Below are positions 39,421 to 50,200 of a stretch of DNA of 64,000 nt, one piece after another (within the stretch, counting starts at the first letter, position 1; every line of letters begins with the position of its first letter). The DNA is taken from contig JARGXX010000086.1 in the NCBI GenBank assembly GCA_030374765.1, forward strand, positions 310,001 through 374,000, read 5' to 3'. The DNA is from Agarophyton chilense. Lineage: Eukaryota > Rhodophyta > Florideophyceae > Gracilariales > Gracilariaceae. The notes under the pieces were generated by a model. It did not search any database. It saw only the letters and a program-made list of their open reading frames with translations, and was not told where the DNA came from. The position numbers and the translations under genes are program-made.

Positions 39421-39966
39421 ATGACCGTTGAGGCTCATCTTCCAATAAGAACTGCTCGTCTCAACAAACTTCAGCCTCCATCATTGCCGTTTTCGCCGCC
39501 GTCGTCGAGCATGAACAGCTCGAACAGCTCGTTACCGCCGTTTCCAATTGATCTGGGAAACGGGTCAGCGGCAACTCGCCGATCAGAAGCCGCACGGAAA
39601 CGCTTTGTCGCTCTAAAGCTCTACTGTACCGCACGCGAGTAAATCTAGTTTTCCAAGGTTAGAAATCTGTTTTACAAATGTACCAACGGTACTTCAGCTT
39701 CATCACTGCACTGGATGCGCGGGCGGAATGGGTCTGAATTTTTAGTAGCAAGTCGTGCAAAAAACTTTTATGGAAAGAAAGGGGCCACCTAGACCTCAAC
39801 AAGAAGGCGGAAGTAGAAATCGGTTTCAAGCTTCCTCCCCAAATTCTGTTTGATGAACCTAAAAAGATCGTTGACAAACTCATTCTCTTTAAAGAGCTAT
39901 CGATTAAAAGGAAGGCCAGAAATATAAAGATTCGGAAAATAGCGACCCCGTCACGATCAGCCAAAT
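39421..39966 (+). CDS. Candidate two-exon gene of unknown function
   Basis: Exon 1 (39421-39638) codes for a Ser/Pro-rich start and a basic segment (RRSEAARKRFVALKLYC). A possible 5' splice site follows (GCGA-GTAAAT) and a possible 3' site TTTTTAG at about 39740. Joining keeps the frame into a charged, helix-prone segment (ERGHLDLNKKAEVEIGFK) that ends at the stop 39964-39966. The splice sites are weaker than in the other two spliced genes and I recognise no family. A further open frame (39993-40253) lies downstream and is cut by the copia insertion at 40251. It could be a decayed gene or transposon. Confidence 0.28.
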
Positions 39967-40250
39967 AAAAAGGTTCGGAGCAGCATGTAGAAGTGGTGGA
40001 AAACGCTTTGATTTGTCGTATGTTCATTTTGAAAAGACGGCTGCAGAAAACTTATTTTGTTCATATCTTTCGTCAAATGAAAGCTCCAAAAGCCGATGCG
40101 AGCATTAAAGCTAAACAGGTCGTAGGGAACACAGTCAGATGTCCAAATAGAACTCAAAAGAACACGCAAAACGGAATCCCTGATCCGTTCAATTTCATAC
40201 ATGACAGAGAAGCTGAAGATTGCAACTGCTTAAAAAAATTTCGGAACCAC

Positions 40251-40518
40251 TGAAAGAGTTATGGACACTCTACTGTTCAGTGTCGACCTTGTCGAAGAGG
40301 TAGAGCGTGCAAATTGCTAGAGTGTAGTCGTTGTACACTGTCGGTGTGAGTACCGTGGTTTACAATTCATAATCATGAAGGTCTAAATACATAAAGTCAT
40401 AACATATAAACGGCCGTAATTAACAACGAACATATTCATCAAACTGAATCAAAGATACAAATTCAAATACCAAGCGGGCGCATCCAAAAGCAACCAACCA
40501 GAACCGAATAGTTCTATA
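40251..40518 (-). repeat. 3' LTR of the Tudor copia element
   Basis: 268 bp, plus-strand ends TGAAAG...TTCTATA. Identical to 45063-45330 except at 40381. Confidence 0.95.
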
Positions 40519-40530
40519 CTCCTCCCTTTT
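40519..40530 (-). other. Polypurine tract
   Basis: The minus strand reads AAAAGGGAGGAG directly next to the 3' LTR, overlapping the last base of the gag-pol stop codon. It primes plus-strand DNA and fixes the LTR end at TATAG. Confidence 0.85.
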
Positions 40531-43500
40531 CATCCAAAGTTTTTCTCAGAGTGTTTTGTCTCCGAGATCTTGTCAAAGTCGAAACAAAGTTTTCCAGTAA
40601 ACAAAGTTAACTGAAGTGCATCAGTCAGCGCGCTGTCCTTCTTCGTCAGAGGATCAGCCAGATTAGAATGTCCAGGAACCCAAGAGATCTTATCCACAGC
40701 ACCAGTCTGAAATTCGTAGCGAACACATGCAACATCACCGCGGATAGACTTGTCGATGGAATTCTTTTGTGTGGATAGTGAAGTAAAGAGATCTTTGGAG
40801 TCAACAGCCAAACGCAACTTGATTTCCTTCCCAAGTAGCTCGGTGTAGGCGTTAGAAATAGTCTTACCTTCATCAATGCCCTCAGAAGCGGCGAGGATTT
40901 CCGCAGCTGGAACACTCTTAACAGGACGCTTCGATTTGTGGGACATCCACGAGATGGCATGGTAGATGGACTGATTCTTCATTTCACCAACCAACAAACC
41001 AGTGAGCACACCAAGTTGTCCGCATTCGTCCGTCCTGGAAGCATCAGAAAAAACCAACACGCTCAGTTCGTGCTGTCTATTATCCGTCGGTATCGGATAA
41101 GCAATGGTTGTCCCAAGCTTCTTAAGCTTACGAACAATATTTATCTGTTCAACCAAATGACAAACCTTAAGTTCCGGTGCTTTCTGCTGCAAGTAGCTTG
41201 CATAGAATGAGCAGAATGGTGAAGCTGCAGTCCCAATCCAACCAAGCGAGCTGTTGGTTGAGGCAAACACGGATTTCTCGATCTTGTTCAGAGATTGATC
41301 GAACTGCTTGCGACGTTGCCTAGTGAATGGATATTCTACGACTGCATCCAACTTGTCATCTGCATCCGTCTCAATTGTCATGTCACCATTTTGCACCGTG
41401 TTGATACCAAAGAACCGAAGCTTTCCTGGACCCTTCATGACATCGCCAAACTTGAAACGCTTGTCGAACTCTTTCATGAAATGATTCACCCGATCTCCTT
41501 TTCCGGCAGCTTTCAGGTCATCAACAATTTTTGCCACAATTAACACCAATTTTCCGTTTTCTTTCTGAAAGAACAGCTGTGGCACATGCACTGATTTCGT
41601 GAGTCCAATGTCAAACATAACTTGATCAGACTGACTCTGCCATTTGGCATTTGCATTGACGAGGCCATACGCAGCTGTGAGTAGTAACCAAAGATGAGTA
41701 GCCTTCATGTGACTTTCCTTCGGAGGGCGAACATATGCATCCCTCTGAGCCTCCCCGGTCTGCAGGAATGCCGCTTTTACGTCAGCTCTATAGATGTTCC
41801 ATTCGTATAGAGACGCAATTGACTCAAGGATACGTAGTCCTGTGGGCGGGCACGTTGTGCAATCTTTGCTCAAGGCATTCTTCAAGTCATCTTCATTACC
41901 ATGTGGTGCTATGCGAGCTTTCAGCTTAAGCGAGCCATCATCATTGGTCTTAACCTTGTACAATGTGTGGCTGTTAATGATGTTGGCGTTAGGCGGGACT
42001 TGATTATGCGAAACAGGGCGCACAGTCTTGAGAAAAGTCTCCTCCTCCTTCTTGTAGGCGTTCACCAAGGGAAATTGGTCAAAACCCTGGGCATGATGTC
42101 TAAGGAACGGCTTGTTCCCAAAGTGATCAAGCATCGATGAGAGAACAGAAGTCTCAGTGCTTGTTACCTGTAGCTCAGGTTGCGTAGAACTAGAACTGGC
42201 CGCGAATGTCTCATTGTTGAACTTCCATACTTCGTTCGAAATATCCAAAGTTTCAGTGTCTCCGTCATCATAGTGAATGTTCAAACGTCCATCTTCCTCC
42301 TCAGAGTGAACAGTACCCGGATAGAACTGATCTTCGAGAGGCCAGAACACTGAGATGTTGTCACCGACAGATGGTTCAACGTTTGCAGACTCAGTGGAAA
42401 AATCACCATCAACAGGTTTGATGTCTTCAGACGACGACGCTGGAGTATCAGAGCCAGTTGCAGCATGTCCGGTGAGGTCAAATGAACTCTCCTCATTCGA
42501 CTCATCAATAGAGTCGATACCTTCTTGCACTAGTTGTGCAAAGCTCTCTTGAGGTAGGGCTTTACGGGTGTCCTCGAAAGCAACTGTAACTTGTTTGCCT
42601 TTGCGTCCAGGTACAGTCACTGAGCGAGCACTGCGGTCAACGGAGAGAATTGGCTTGGCAATAGACCATTTTCCTCTCTTCTCGTGGTCTTTCTTATGAT
42701 ATACTTCGACCATGTCGCTGACAGCGATAGGTGGTTCAGAGACCGCCTTCGAGCGCAAGATGAGCGCTAGCTTCCTGCGAGCGTGAAGTTGATCGCGAGC
42801 AGTGCGAACATCATCGGGTACAGTCGTATCAGTGGGCTTTGCCACAACGGGACATGTAAACCCTTTGGCCAGTTCGAATGCAGACATTGTGTCATTCCCG
42901 TACAAGTCATTCGAAATGGAGACAGACTTGTATGCTCCAAGCATAGGATCAAAGTCCTGTCCAGCAGCTTCTTTCAAGCGGAGAAAGACACTGCGTATGA
43001 TATTGTGCTTAGACTCGATGGCATTCTTAGAGTGCCTGCCAGGAGGCACTGGCTGAACTGGAATCCCAAGGTTGTCGATGTAGTCTTTAAACACACCGAC
43101 TTGAAAGGCTTTGTCTGCCCGAATAGACTCAGGATACCAGAACTGGGAAACCCAAGCTGCTTCGAATCCAACAATAGCTTCTTTGAGGTTTGTCGATGAC
43201 ACCGAATGAACACATGAGTACCTCGTGATTAGATCCATTAGATGCATAAGCAATATTTCATCCAAGTGCAAGTGGTCAACGCACAGAACCTCGTTGAAAT
43301 TCTTGGATAGTGAGCTGATAGATACCTTGCGGCTCGGTTGCGGAACTGCTGTTGAACGACAAGCAGAACAACGATTGACCATTTGTGTAACATAAGATGC
43401 AACCGTGTCATTCCAAAATCCGTTTCTTTCTAGAAGAAGCTTGTAGTCGGTAAGGCTAGCATGTCCGCACACATGCTTGTGTACTTTGTCAATGATTCTC

Positions 43501-45059
43501 TTTACCTCAGGCCATGGTTTCGAATTGACAGTTACAGCTGAAAGGCATGAAAGCACAGAGCTCTTACTGCAGTTACCAGTAAAGCGATTGAGCTCGACGT
43601 AGCTCAAAAAATCACGGTTGACGAGAGAAATAGATTCCCTTGTACCATTTGCAAGAAAGACCAGAGCATTTATTCCAATGTGCTCAATGTTGGCCTTGCT
43701 GGTCACATTCCTTCCTATGACCCACTGAGATGAACCGTCTAATACCAAATGCTTGATTTCGATCAGAGACCCTTGGTCTGATCTGGCTGTCAAAACAATG
43801 GAGCCTAAAATGCGGCGTGCTGGACTAGCATGATCTCCTGTCCCATACTGCCAATGGGTGTGTCCATTGAGCGTGTCGGGAATGGGCCCTAAGGTGGGGT
43901 TTGTTGGCATTCCAAGATGTTCACCCAACAGGCCAAGTTCAACTGAGCCAATTCCAGCATATGGCGCTCCATCATCAAGAAGAGGTCCTAGTTCAACAGT
44001 TGGCATATTTTTAGTAGCAGAGGAACTGCAGAGACGGTTTGTGGTCACACTATAATGTGGAGCGGCTGGAGATGTTGCCGTGCTAGACGTAACAGGCTTT
44101 AGAGTCGTTGCCATATTGAATCGAACCGTCTTTGTATGCGATTTGTCATCTGTGTCACGTCTTGAGCTTTCGTGATACCTAGATCGCGAGGAACTCAAGC
44201 CATTGGCTCCTGATCTTTGGGGTCTGTCAAAAGACTTGCAATGTGAGGGAAGTGATCCATCAGCATTGTGGTTGCGTTTCCAATGTCCGTACTTACCGCA
44301 CAGATCACATGGATACTTCATTGTAGGAGATTGTCCCTTTTGATTGAACCGGTGTCGCTCATGACGAGTTGTACCACCAGAGCTGGCCGATAAGGTTCCA
44401 TACTCTTGCGCTGGATGCGAAGTCTTGTCGCATTGCTTGATTACAGAGGCTACAGACTGATACGTGATGGCACTTAAAAACTGTTCGTTAGAAGACTGTG
44501 AATTTAGGTTTTCGTCCGACGGTGCAGCAGCAGCCATGACAGACACACGCTGAGAGTCATCAATTGCAGAATTAGACAGTAGCATCAAAGCTGTAATACA
44601 TTCCGGTAGTTTAGTTGTCGTGGAAATAGAGTTGAATCTTGCAACCTGTGCAGAAAAACGAGACTCAAAATTCTTCATGGTCTCGGTATTACCACGTCTT
44701 GTATTCCAGAGTTGGTTAAAGTCACGATACGCCTCACTCACCACAGAAAGAGCGTCTTTCTGATAAATTTTGCCAACTATAACATTGACGGCACCTTCAG
44801 TAACCAACTCAGCCTCTGAAATTCCGGAGCAGAGGTCTTTAGCACGCCCGTACAGCTGGGACTTAAGACAAATTGCTTGCAGAGTAGCTGGGATCTTGTG
44901 ACTGTTTGAGGCGGGCAGTGCGTTGTGAAATGTCTGCCAAAGATTGACAGCATCACGATATTCTTCTTGATCACCTTTGCCATCTGTCCATGGCGGGGAC
45001 TTGGCATCCCAGGAGAACTTAGGCCTGGAAGGCAAATTGGAATTGGGCGCTGGGCCCAT
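40530..45059 (-). CDS. Copia gag-pol polyprotein with Tudor-like insert
   Basis: About 1509 residues from the ATG at 45059, which lies in the primer site. An in-frame ATG seven codons upstream (45080) lies in the LTR. Order: gag; a CCHH-type knuckle CDLCGKYGHWKRNH (about 251-264); protease with DDGA (Asp about 363); integrase with an HHCC finger (about 529-567) and core Asp 595, Asp 649, Glu 682; a Tudor-like module (about 898-946, nt 42222-42368) with FWPLEDQFYPGTV and HYDDGDTETL; RT with ADVKAAFLQ and KIVDDL in place of YVDD; RNase H with FSDAS and the ADPLTK end. A Tudor fold would read methylated histone tails, which suggests insertion-site choice. No stop or frameshift. Confidence 0.9.
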   Translation of the reverse strand: MGPAPNSNLPSRPKFSWDAKSPPWTDGKGDQEEYRDAVNLWQTFHNALPASNSHKIPATLQAICLKSQLYGRAKDLCSGISEAELVTEGAVNVIVGKIYQKDALSVVSEAYRDFNQLWNTRRGNTETMKNFESRFSAQVARFNSISTTTKLPECITALMLLSNSAIDDSQRVSVMAAAAPSDENLNSQSSNEQFLSAITYQSVASVIKQCDKTSHPAQEYGTLSASSGGTTRHERHRFNQKGQSPTMKYPCDLCGKYGHWKRNHNADGSLPSHCKSFDRPQRSGANGLSSSRSRYHESSRRDTDDKSHTKTVRFNMATTLKPVTSSTATSPAAPHYSVTTNRLCSSSATKNMPTVELGPLLDDGAPYAGIGSVELGLLGEHLGMPTNPTLGPIPDTLNGHTHWQYGTGDHASPARRILGSIVLTARSDQGSLIEIKHLVLDGSSQWVIGRNVTSKANIEHIGINALVFLANGTRESISLVNRDFLSYVELNRFTGNCSKSSVLSCLSAVTVNSKPWPEVKRIIDKVHKHVCGHASLTDYKLLLERNGFWNDTVASYVTQMVNRCSACRSTAVPQPSRKVSISSLSKNFNEVLCVDHLHLDEILLMHLMDLITRYSCVHSVSSTNLKEAIVGFEAAWVSQFWYPESIRADKAFQVGVFKDYIDNLGIPVQPVPPGRHSKNAIESKHNIIRSVFLRLKEAAGQDFDPMLGAYKSVSISNDLYGNDTMSAFELAKGFTCPVVAKPTDTTVPDDVRTARDQLHARRKLALILRSKAVSEPPIAVSDMVEVYHKKDHEKRGKWSIAKPILSVDRSARSVTVPGRKGKQVTVAFEDTRKALPQESFAQLVQEGIDSIDESNEESSFDLTGHAATGSDTPASSSEDIKPVDGDFSTESANVEPSVGDNISVFWPLEDQFYPGTVHSEEEDGRLNIHYDDGDTETLDISNEVWKFNNETFAASSSSTQPELQVTSTETSVLSSMLDHFGNKPFLRHHAQGFDQFPLVNAYKKEEETFLKTVRPVSHNQVPPNANIINSHTLYKVKTNDDGSLKLKARIAPHGNEDDLKNALSKDCTTCPPTGLRILESIASLYEWNIYRADVKAAFLQTGEAQRDAYVRPPKESHMKATHLWLLLTAAYGLVNANAKWQSQSDQVMFDIGLTKSVHVPQLFFQKENGKLVLIVAKIVDDLKAAGKGDRVNHFMKEFDKRFKFGDVMKGPGKLRFFGINTVQNGDMTIETDADDKLDAVVEYPFTRQRRKQFDQSLNKIEKSVFASTNSSLGWIGTAASPFCSFYASYLQQKAPELKVCHLVEQINIVRKLKKLGTTIAYPIPTDNRQHELSVLVFSDASRTDECGQLGVLTGLLVGEMKNQSIYHAISWMSHKSKRPVKSVPAAEILAASEGIDEGKTISNAYTELLGKEIKLRLAVDSKDLFTSLSTQKNSIDKSIRGDVACVRYEFQTGAVDKISWVPGHSNLADPLTKKDSALTDALQLTLFTGKLCFDFDKISETKHSEKNFG

Positions 45060-45062
45060 AAC
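45048..45062 (-). other. Primer-binding site matching the initiator tRNA-Met anticodon arm
   Basis: The minus strand reads GTTATGGGCCCAGCG directly inside the 5' LTR. GTTATGGGCCCA is the complement of the anticodon loop and stem of eukaryotic initiator tRNA-Met. Drosophila copia uses the same internal site by way of a cleaved half-tRNA. The ATG inside it is the likely gag-pol start. Confidence 0.75.
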
Positions 45063-45330
45063 TGAAAGAGTTATGGACACTCTACTGTTCAGTGTCGACC
45101 TTGTCGAAGAGGTAGAGCGTGCAAATTGCTAGAGTGTAGTCGTTGTACACTGTCGGTGTGAGTACCGTGGTTTACAATTCATAATCATGAAGATCTAAAT
45201 ACATAAAGTCATAACATATAAACGGCCGTAATTAACAACGAACATATTCATCAAACTGAATCAAAGATACAAATTCAAATACCAAGCGGGCGCATCCAAA
45301 AGCAACCAACCAGAACCGAATAGTTCTATA
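45063..45330 (-). repeat. 5' LTR of the Tudor copia element
   Basis: 268 bp, followed by the target duplication ACCAC (45331-45335). The short length leaves little room for a promoter. No clear TATA box is seen beyond AT-rich words. Confidence 0.95.
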
Positions 45331-45335
45331 ACCAC

Positions 45336-45785
45336 TACCAACCCAAATGAACACAAAAAAATGATCAACATGCGTTTTCAAGTACAGGTTTTTTCTCAGT
45401 TGAGAAGACAACTCCTTCAATTATTCTGAGATTACAAACATCAATTGGCTAAACAGTACAAATGTGGTGATATCGAAGCAGAGAACGGTTTTATCCGATT
45501 TATACATAAGATAAGGCATACGAGCGTAGAGAGACTATATATAAATATCCGTACCAGTACTGGAAAGAGTCCGGTCAAAAAGCTGCATATTATAAACTGA
45601 ATGCGTTGGCGAAGCTTGTAAATGAGGAAATTCTCGATTCCGAACAGTTCGAAGTAAGCAACGCTCTCTGAGAGATAGCTATGATACCGTTCCACTGAAA
45701 TAGGGATTTTGATTTCCGAAGCAAACTTTTCAGATCATTTTTTGTACCAAAAAACATGAAAGTACAAATTGGTGCTGTTCAGAAG
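45336..45785. other. Short flank between two elements, no supported gene
   Basis: AT-rich. It continues the sequence that the copia element interrupted at ACCAC. A plus-strand frame across the junction (about 45336-45424) is short and unrecognised. Confidence 0.4.
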
Positions 45786-46025
45786 TGTGGTTAAAACCAA
45801 AACGGTACCAAGAGGTATAAAATCTGACTGGTATAGGGATAGAGCTATGAGCTAGACCAAGAAGGAGGATATTGAATATACCTGTAATGTGTGGCTGCAC
45901 CAGCCACTGAAAAATGCAATAAGAACGGCGGGCTCACCGGGAACACGTCGGTAGACGATGATTTACAGCGCTCGCAGGTCCGGAAAACCGTAACGTCACT
46001 ATGCTTACCTTTAAGGTAGACTATA
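45786..46025 (-). repeat. 3' LTR of the decayed gypsy, part alignable to its partner
   Basis: About 240 bp align to 53056-53296. The LTR must continue further right, where the partner copy is lost, so its inner end is not fixed. The stretch from 46026 to about 47290 holds LTR remainder and decayed 3' sequence without supported genes. Confidence 0.7.
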
Positions 46026-46239
46026 GAAACCAAAAAGTGATAAAAGTAGTCTAGTAGGTGATTGTCTTTTTAATTGTGACAAGGGTGGCCATGCTTGGTG
46101 AAGATATATCTCACCAATCACCCCACCTGCAGTGGCGCTTCTCGCCACATGGCCACCAGGAGATATGCTTGGGGTGCGTCTCCCTATCCACTAACTCTTA
46201 TCTAAATAATACTAAATTACTGTGAAGCCAAGCTGCTAG

Positions 46240-46288
46240 CTACAGTAGTTCATTTAGCAACTAGTAGTAGCTAAATGAACTATTGTAG
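46240..46288. repeat. Long hairpin
   Basis: Arms 46240-46258 and 46270-46288 are 19 bp with one mismatch; the loop is 11 nt. The core arm is TAGTTCATTTAGC and its exact complement. It lies inside the probable 3' LTR of the decayed gypsy element. Confidence 0.8.
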
Positions 46289-47295
46289 TACACGGCGCAT
46301 GCAGACGACCATCCAGGTCCACCACGTGGCTTAAGTACCTCATCGGTGTAGCTCACTATACTGCAGATCGCCCTCTTAGCGACAGCCACGCTCCGTCGCT
46401 GTACTTTAGCGCAGCGTTCGCCAGTGCAGTTTACTGCAGTGCAGCAATCGCCAGTGCATGCAGCCCTATACCGTTTGTAAATTCCAAACGGTGACCCAAA
46501 CAGTTCCGACCACCTTCGTGGTGCTTGAGGTTCATTCTCCGTGGTCTTTCATAGCGGCTCAGCGATTAAGCTGTCCTTGAAGGTTGCCAATAATGGTCGG
46601 GAGCTCTTGTACCGATCGGTTTTGTCGCGTTCTCCGTTGCGTGTTTTGAGTGCGTTCAGTGCCATTCAAACGTCATACCTCGTTGGTTTCTTATTTGTTT
46701 TTTCTTCCTTCGTTGCGCCGGACCTTTTCGGTGTCATCGTTTCCGTTCGCCTCCTTTCGCTTCTCTTCTTTTTCCATCGGGTACCTCTTAAGGCTTACCG
46801 CCTTTGCCTCCGACTCCTCAGGGTTCTGCTCCACATTGGTCTAGTGCGGGCTCACAGTCCCACTCTCCGAACCTCGCTGACACTGGTCCCGGGCCTTCTG
46901 GAGGACCTTCTACCATTCATGGTGTGGATCCCCTCCTTGAGAGTGCTTTGTACGTTTCTTACCTAGTGTGGCTTGCAATAAACTTGTGATCTCTTCATGA
47001 TAATATACATTCATTGTCTTCCGCACCAAGAAATCGCGAAGACGATGTCTCCCCTCCCCCTCCTTTGCGGACTGCACCAGTGTAGGTCTTTGTCCACCGG
47101 TTGATGGGAGTTCGTTGCGCCTGCGCCAATACCGTAATCGGAAGTTGTTTGGTATATGGTGAGGAGGTTTTAGTGTTTCATCTCCTGGGCCATAGCCATA
47201 CAACCGTACGGAGTAACGAAGGTTTGCTGGTATTTGTTTGTGACCTACAATGGTGTCGATCGAGCATTCGGAGGCCGGGACCTCAGGGTGCCCGC

Positions 47296-50200
47296 CTAAT
47301 CGCAGTTTGTAGCCTTCCTCTTGGGCTCCTTGGGGTGTGGTAGGGTCTGGAGTGTCCTCCAGGTCTTGCGACCGAATGCTTCCCTTACCATTTGGTGAAA
47401 TTTACTCCGGTCTGAGGGTTTTGTGCCAACGGTTGGATCCGTTATAACTTCACGTATACCTTTCGGTAATTGAAGATACCTTGGAGATAAAACTGGGGCA
47501 GTTTGAGTTGCTCCAGTCGTTGATCCAGATGGTGGTTCAGGTTCAGCTTGGATGCCCTCATAGCCGTCCCGGAGAACATTCGGCGCCGTAGTACCACCTA
47601 TAAGAGGGTCTATTGAGACCCGGTCTACCGATACGTTGTTTTCGAGTCCCTCCATTCGAACTGTAACGGTGTGCTCATTGGCAGAGATTCTCTCGTATGG
47701 TCCTGTATAATTTGGTAGTAGCTTCGATTTGATGTCAGCATCAATACAAATATCGTCTTTTTCTTCGGCTGGCGTCGGTCGCGACCCACTGGGAGGGATA
47801 TCGATGAAGACATAGTCACCAGTTTCCAACTTGGTAATCCTCTTCACCCCCTGGTGGTACTAAGCTTTAAAACGCTTTTGGACTACCGTCAATTTGGCAT
47901 TGGCTTCCTTTAAGGTTGCTCTGAGCTTATTGAGTATATTCTTCTTGACCTGAGCGGGGGAAGTGTACCAGCTGCTCGGTAGTTCTCGGGTTCTGGTTGA
48001 GGAAAAATACCATGAGGGGTACGTGAAAGGACCAGGTCAAAGGAAGTAGTCAGCGTAGATCGGTGTACCTTAAGGTTGTAGGCATATGTTAGAGGCTGTA
48101 CAGTATCAGCCCATCTGGTTTTGGTGTTCTTCTACATATTGTCGTTGTCTGGACACGAGGGTTTTTTTAAGCGTTCCACTTCGCCGTTCGTCTCCGGATG
48201 GTACGCCGTGGTGAAGTAATGCTTCAACCCAAGCATGTTACATACTGCTTCAAAGAGCTTAGATGCTAAGATTGAATCATTGGTGGTTAGTAGGTACATT
48301 GGGGTACCGTACGGGTATTCTCAATTAGTCAGAAACGCTCTTTCCAAGGCCGTCGAGTTTGTGCTCTTGAGGGGTATGGCCGTTGTGAGTTGGAAACCCG
48401 ATCGGTGATGCCTACCACGAATCGTTATCCCTCTGAGTTTTTTGTCAGTGGGCCAAGGATGTAGATATCTATAAGTTCAAACGGCCCAGTCGCGGGAAAA
48501 TGCTTTAGGTACATCCTGTGCTTTCTTGAACCACCTTGGCTCTTTACACAAGAAATCCAGAGATCAACATAGGTGTAAACATCGTGGGCTTGGTGGGGCC
48601 AGTAGAAGTGTTTCCTCAAGCTATAATAAAACCGTGTGGCACCTGAATGACCTGCCAGTCTTGGGTAATGCCCTAAATATAATACCTTCGGGCGTAGAGA
48701 CTCTAGTACCACCTTGTGGAGTGCTCCGTTTAAGGTAGAACAACGCACTAGGTAACCTTCATGGTCTAAATCGATCTAAGATCCTTTGATACCAACTTGG
48801 TTGCTCCATTTCCTGCGGTAGGTGTCCGTAGCTTGCGCTTGCAATAGCTTCTCTCAGGCTATGGAAGTGTCTTTCCCTTATTCCATGGCTCCCACCATTT
48901 CAGGTGATTCTTCCCTCCATCCTTCTTCATCATCCCATAGTCCTTTTTGTTCGTCCTTACCATACGGTTGTGCCAGCCAGCTGAATCGTGAGGCATGGTA
49001 TATCATCTTCTACCGGTTCGGTGTCCAGCCCGTCGGTACTTAACCGGGACATAGCATCCGCGATGTTTTGTTTTATACCAGTGCGGTGTTGGACTTTATA
49101 TTCAAACTCCAAGAGTCGGAGTCTCCATCGAGCTAAACGTCCGGAGGCGTCTGTCAGATACAATATCCACTGTGAGGCTTCATAAGCCGTTCGTACAGTA
49201 AAACGAGCACCATATGAGTACGGTCGCAGCAACGACATGCTCCATACCACGGCGAGGCATTCTTTTTCCGTTACGGAGTAGTTGTGTTCCGTCTGTGTGA
49301 GCACTCGGCTCCAGTAACCAATTGGTGATTTTGATCCATCGTCCTGCTCCTGCTTTAGGAAGAAACCAATTTGGGCATCCAAGGAATCAGTATCCAATGT
49401 GTATGGCTTTCCCGCTTTCGGTAATTCCAATACAGCAGGTGAAAGCGCCGCCGCTTTCAAGAGATATTAGGGGTCCAATTCGTCGTATTCCATATGCACA
49501 AACCTTTTTGGTTGACCTTTTTGGAGACGTCAGTTTATAGGGGCAACTATCCTTGCAAAGCCTTTGATAAACTTGTGGTAGATGTTGCACAAACCTATAA
49601 AGGAGCGTATCTCCGTTCGGGTTGAAGGGATTTTCGCTTCTTGTACCGCTCTAAAGTTTCGTTTTGCTACTTGCAGTTTTCATGGGCTGATTGTGTGCCC
49701 GAGATGCTCTACCTTCTGGTCGAACAACATACACTTTCTTCACCGCAGAGCTACTTCAGCCTTTCTCAGAAGATCTAGTACGGTACGAAAGAACTCGTGG
49801 TGCTCCTCCATAGTTTTGCCGTATATCAGCACGTCTTCTTTATACACTAATGCGGTTATCCACCTTACGGTCAATAACATAATGTCAAGAGGCCGTTGGA
49901 AGGTTGCTGGCTCATTGGTCAAACCAAAAGGCATCCGCAAGAATCGGTAGAGACCAGAGTGACAAGTAAACGTGGTTCTATTTCTGTTTTCTTCTGGTAT
50001 CTCTATTTGCCAATCACTACAGTTGGCATCTAATGTGGTTAATATATTTTCGTCACCTAGGGAGTCGATACATTCATCCATTATTGGTATCGGATACGAG
50101 TCTTTTACCATAACGGCATTCAACTTCCAATATTCGATACAGAACTGCATTCGGGTTTCTCCTCATTTTTGCACAAGGACCACGGAGCTTGCCCATTCCG

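Larger units (their letters stand above)
40251..45330 (-). mobile_element. Intact Ty1/copia LTR retrotransposon with a Tudor-like domain
   Basis: A complete 5080-bp element. LTRs of 268 bp are at 40251-40518 and 45063-45330, with one difference (40381 g versus 45193 a). The target duplication is ACCAC at 40246-40250 and 45331-45335. The polypurine tract is AAAAGGGAGGAG and the primer site matches the anticodon arm of initiator tRNA-Met. One gag-pol frame is open throughout, with integrase before RT as in copia. It is recent and possibly able to move. In element direction the LTR starts TATAG and ends TTTCA, so the 5' end lacks the usual TG. Confidence 0.95.
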
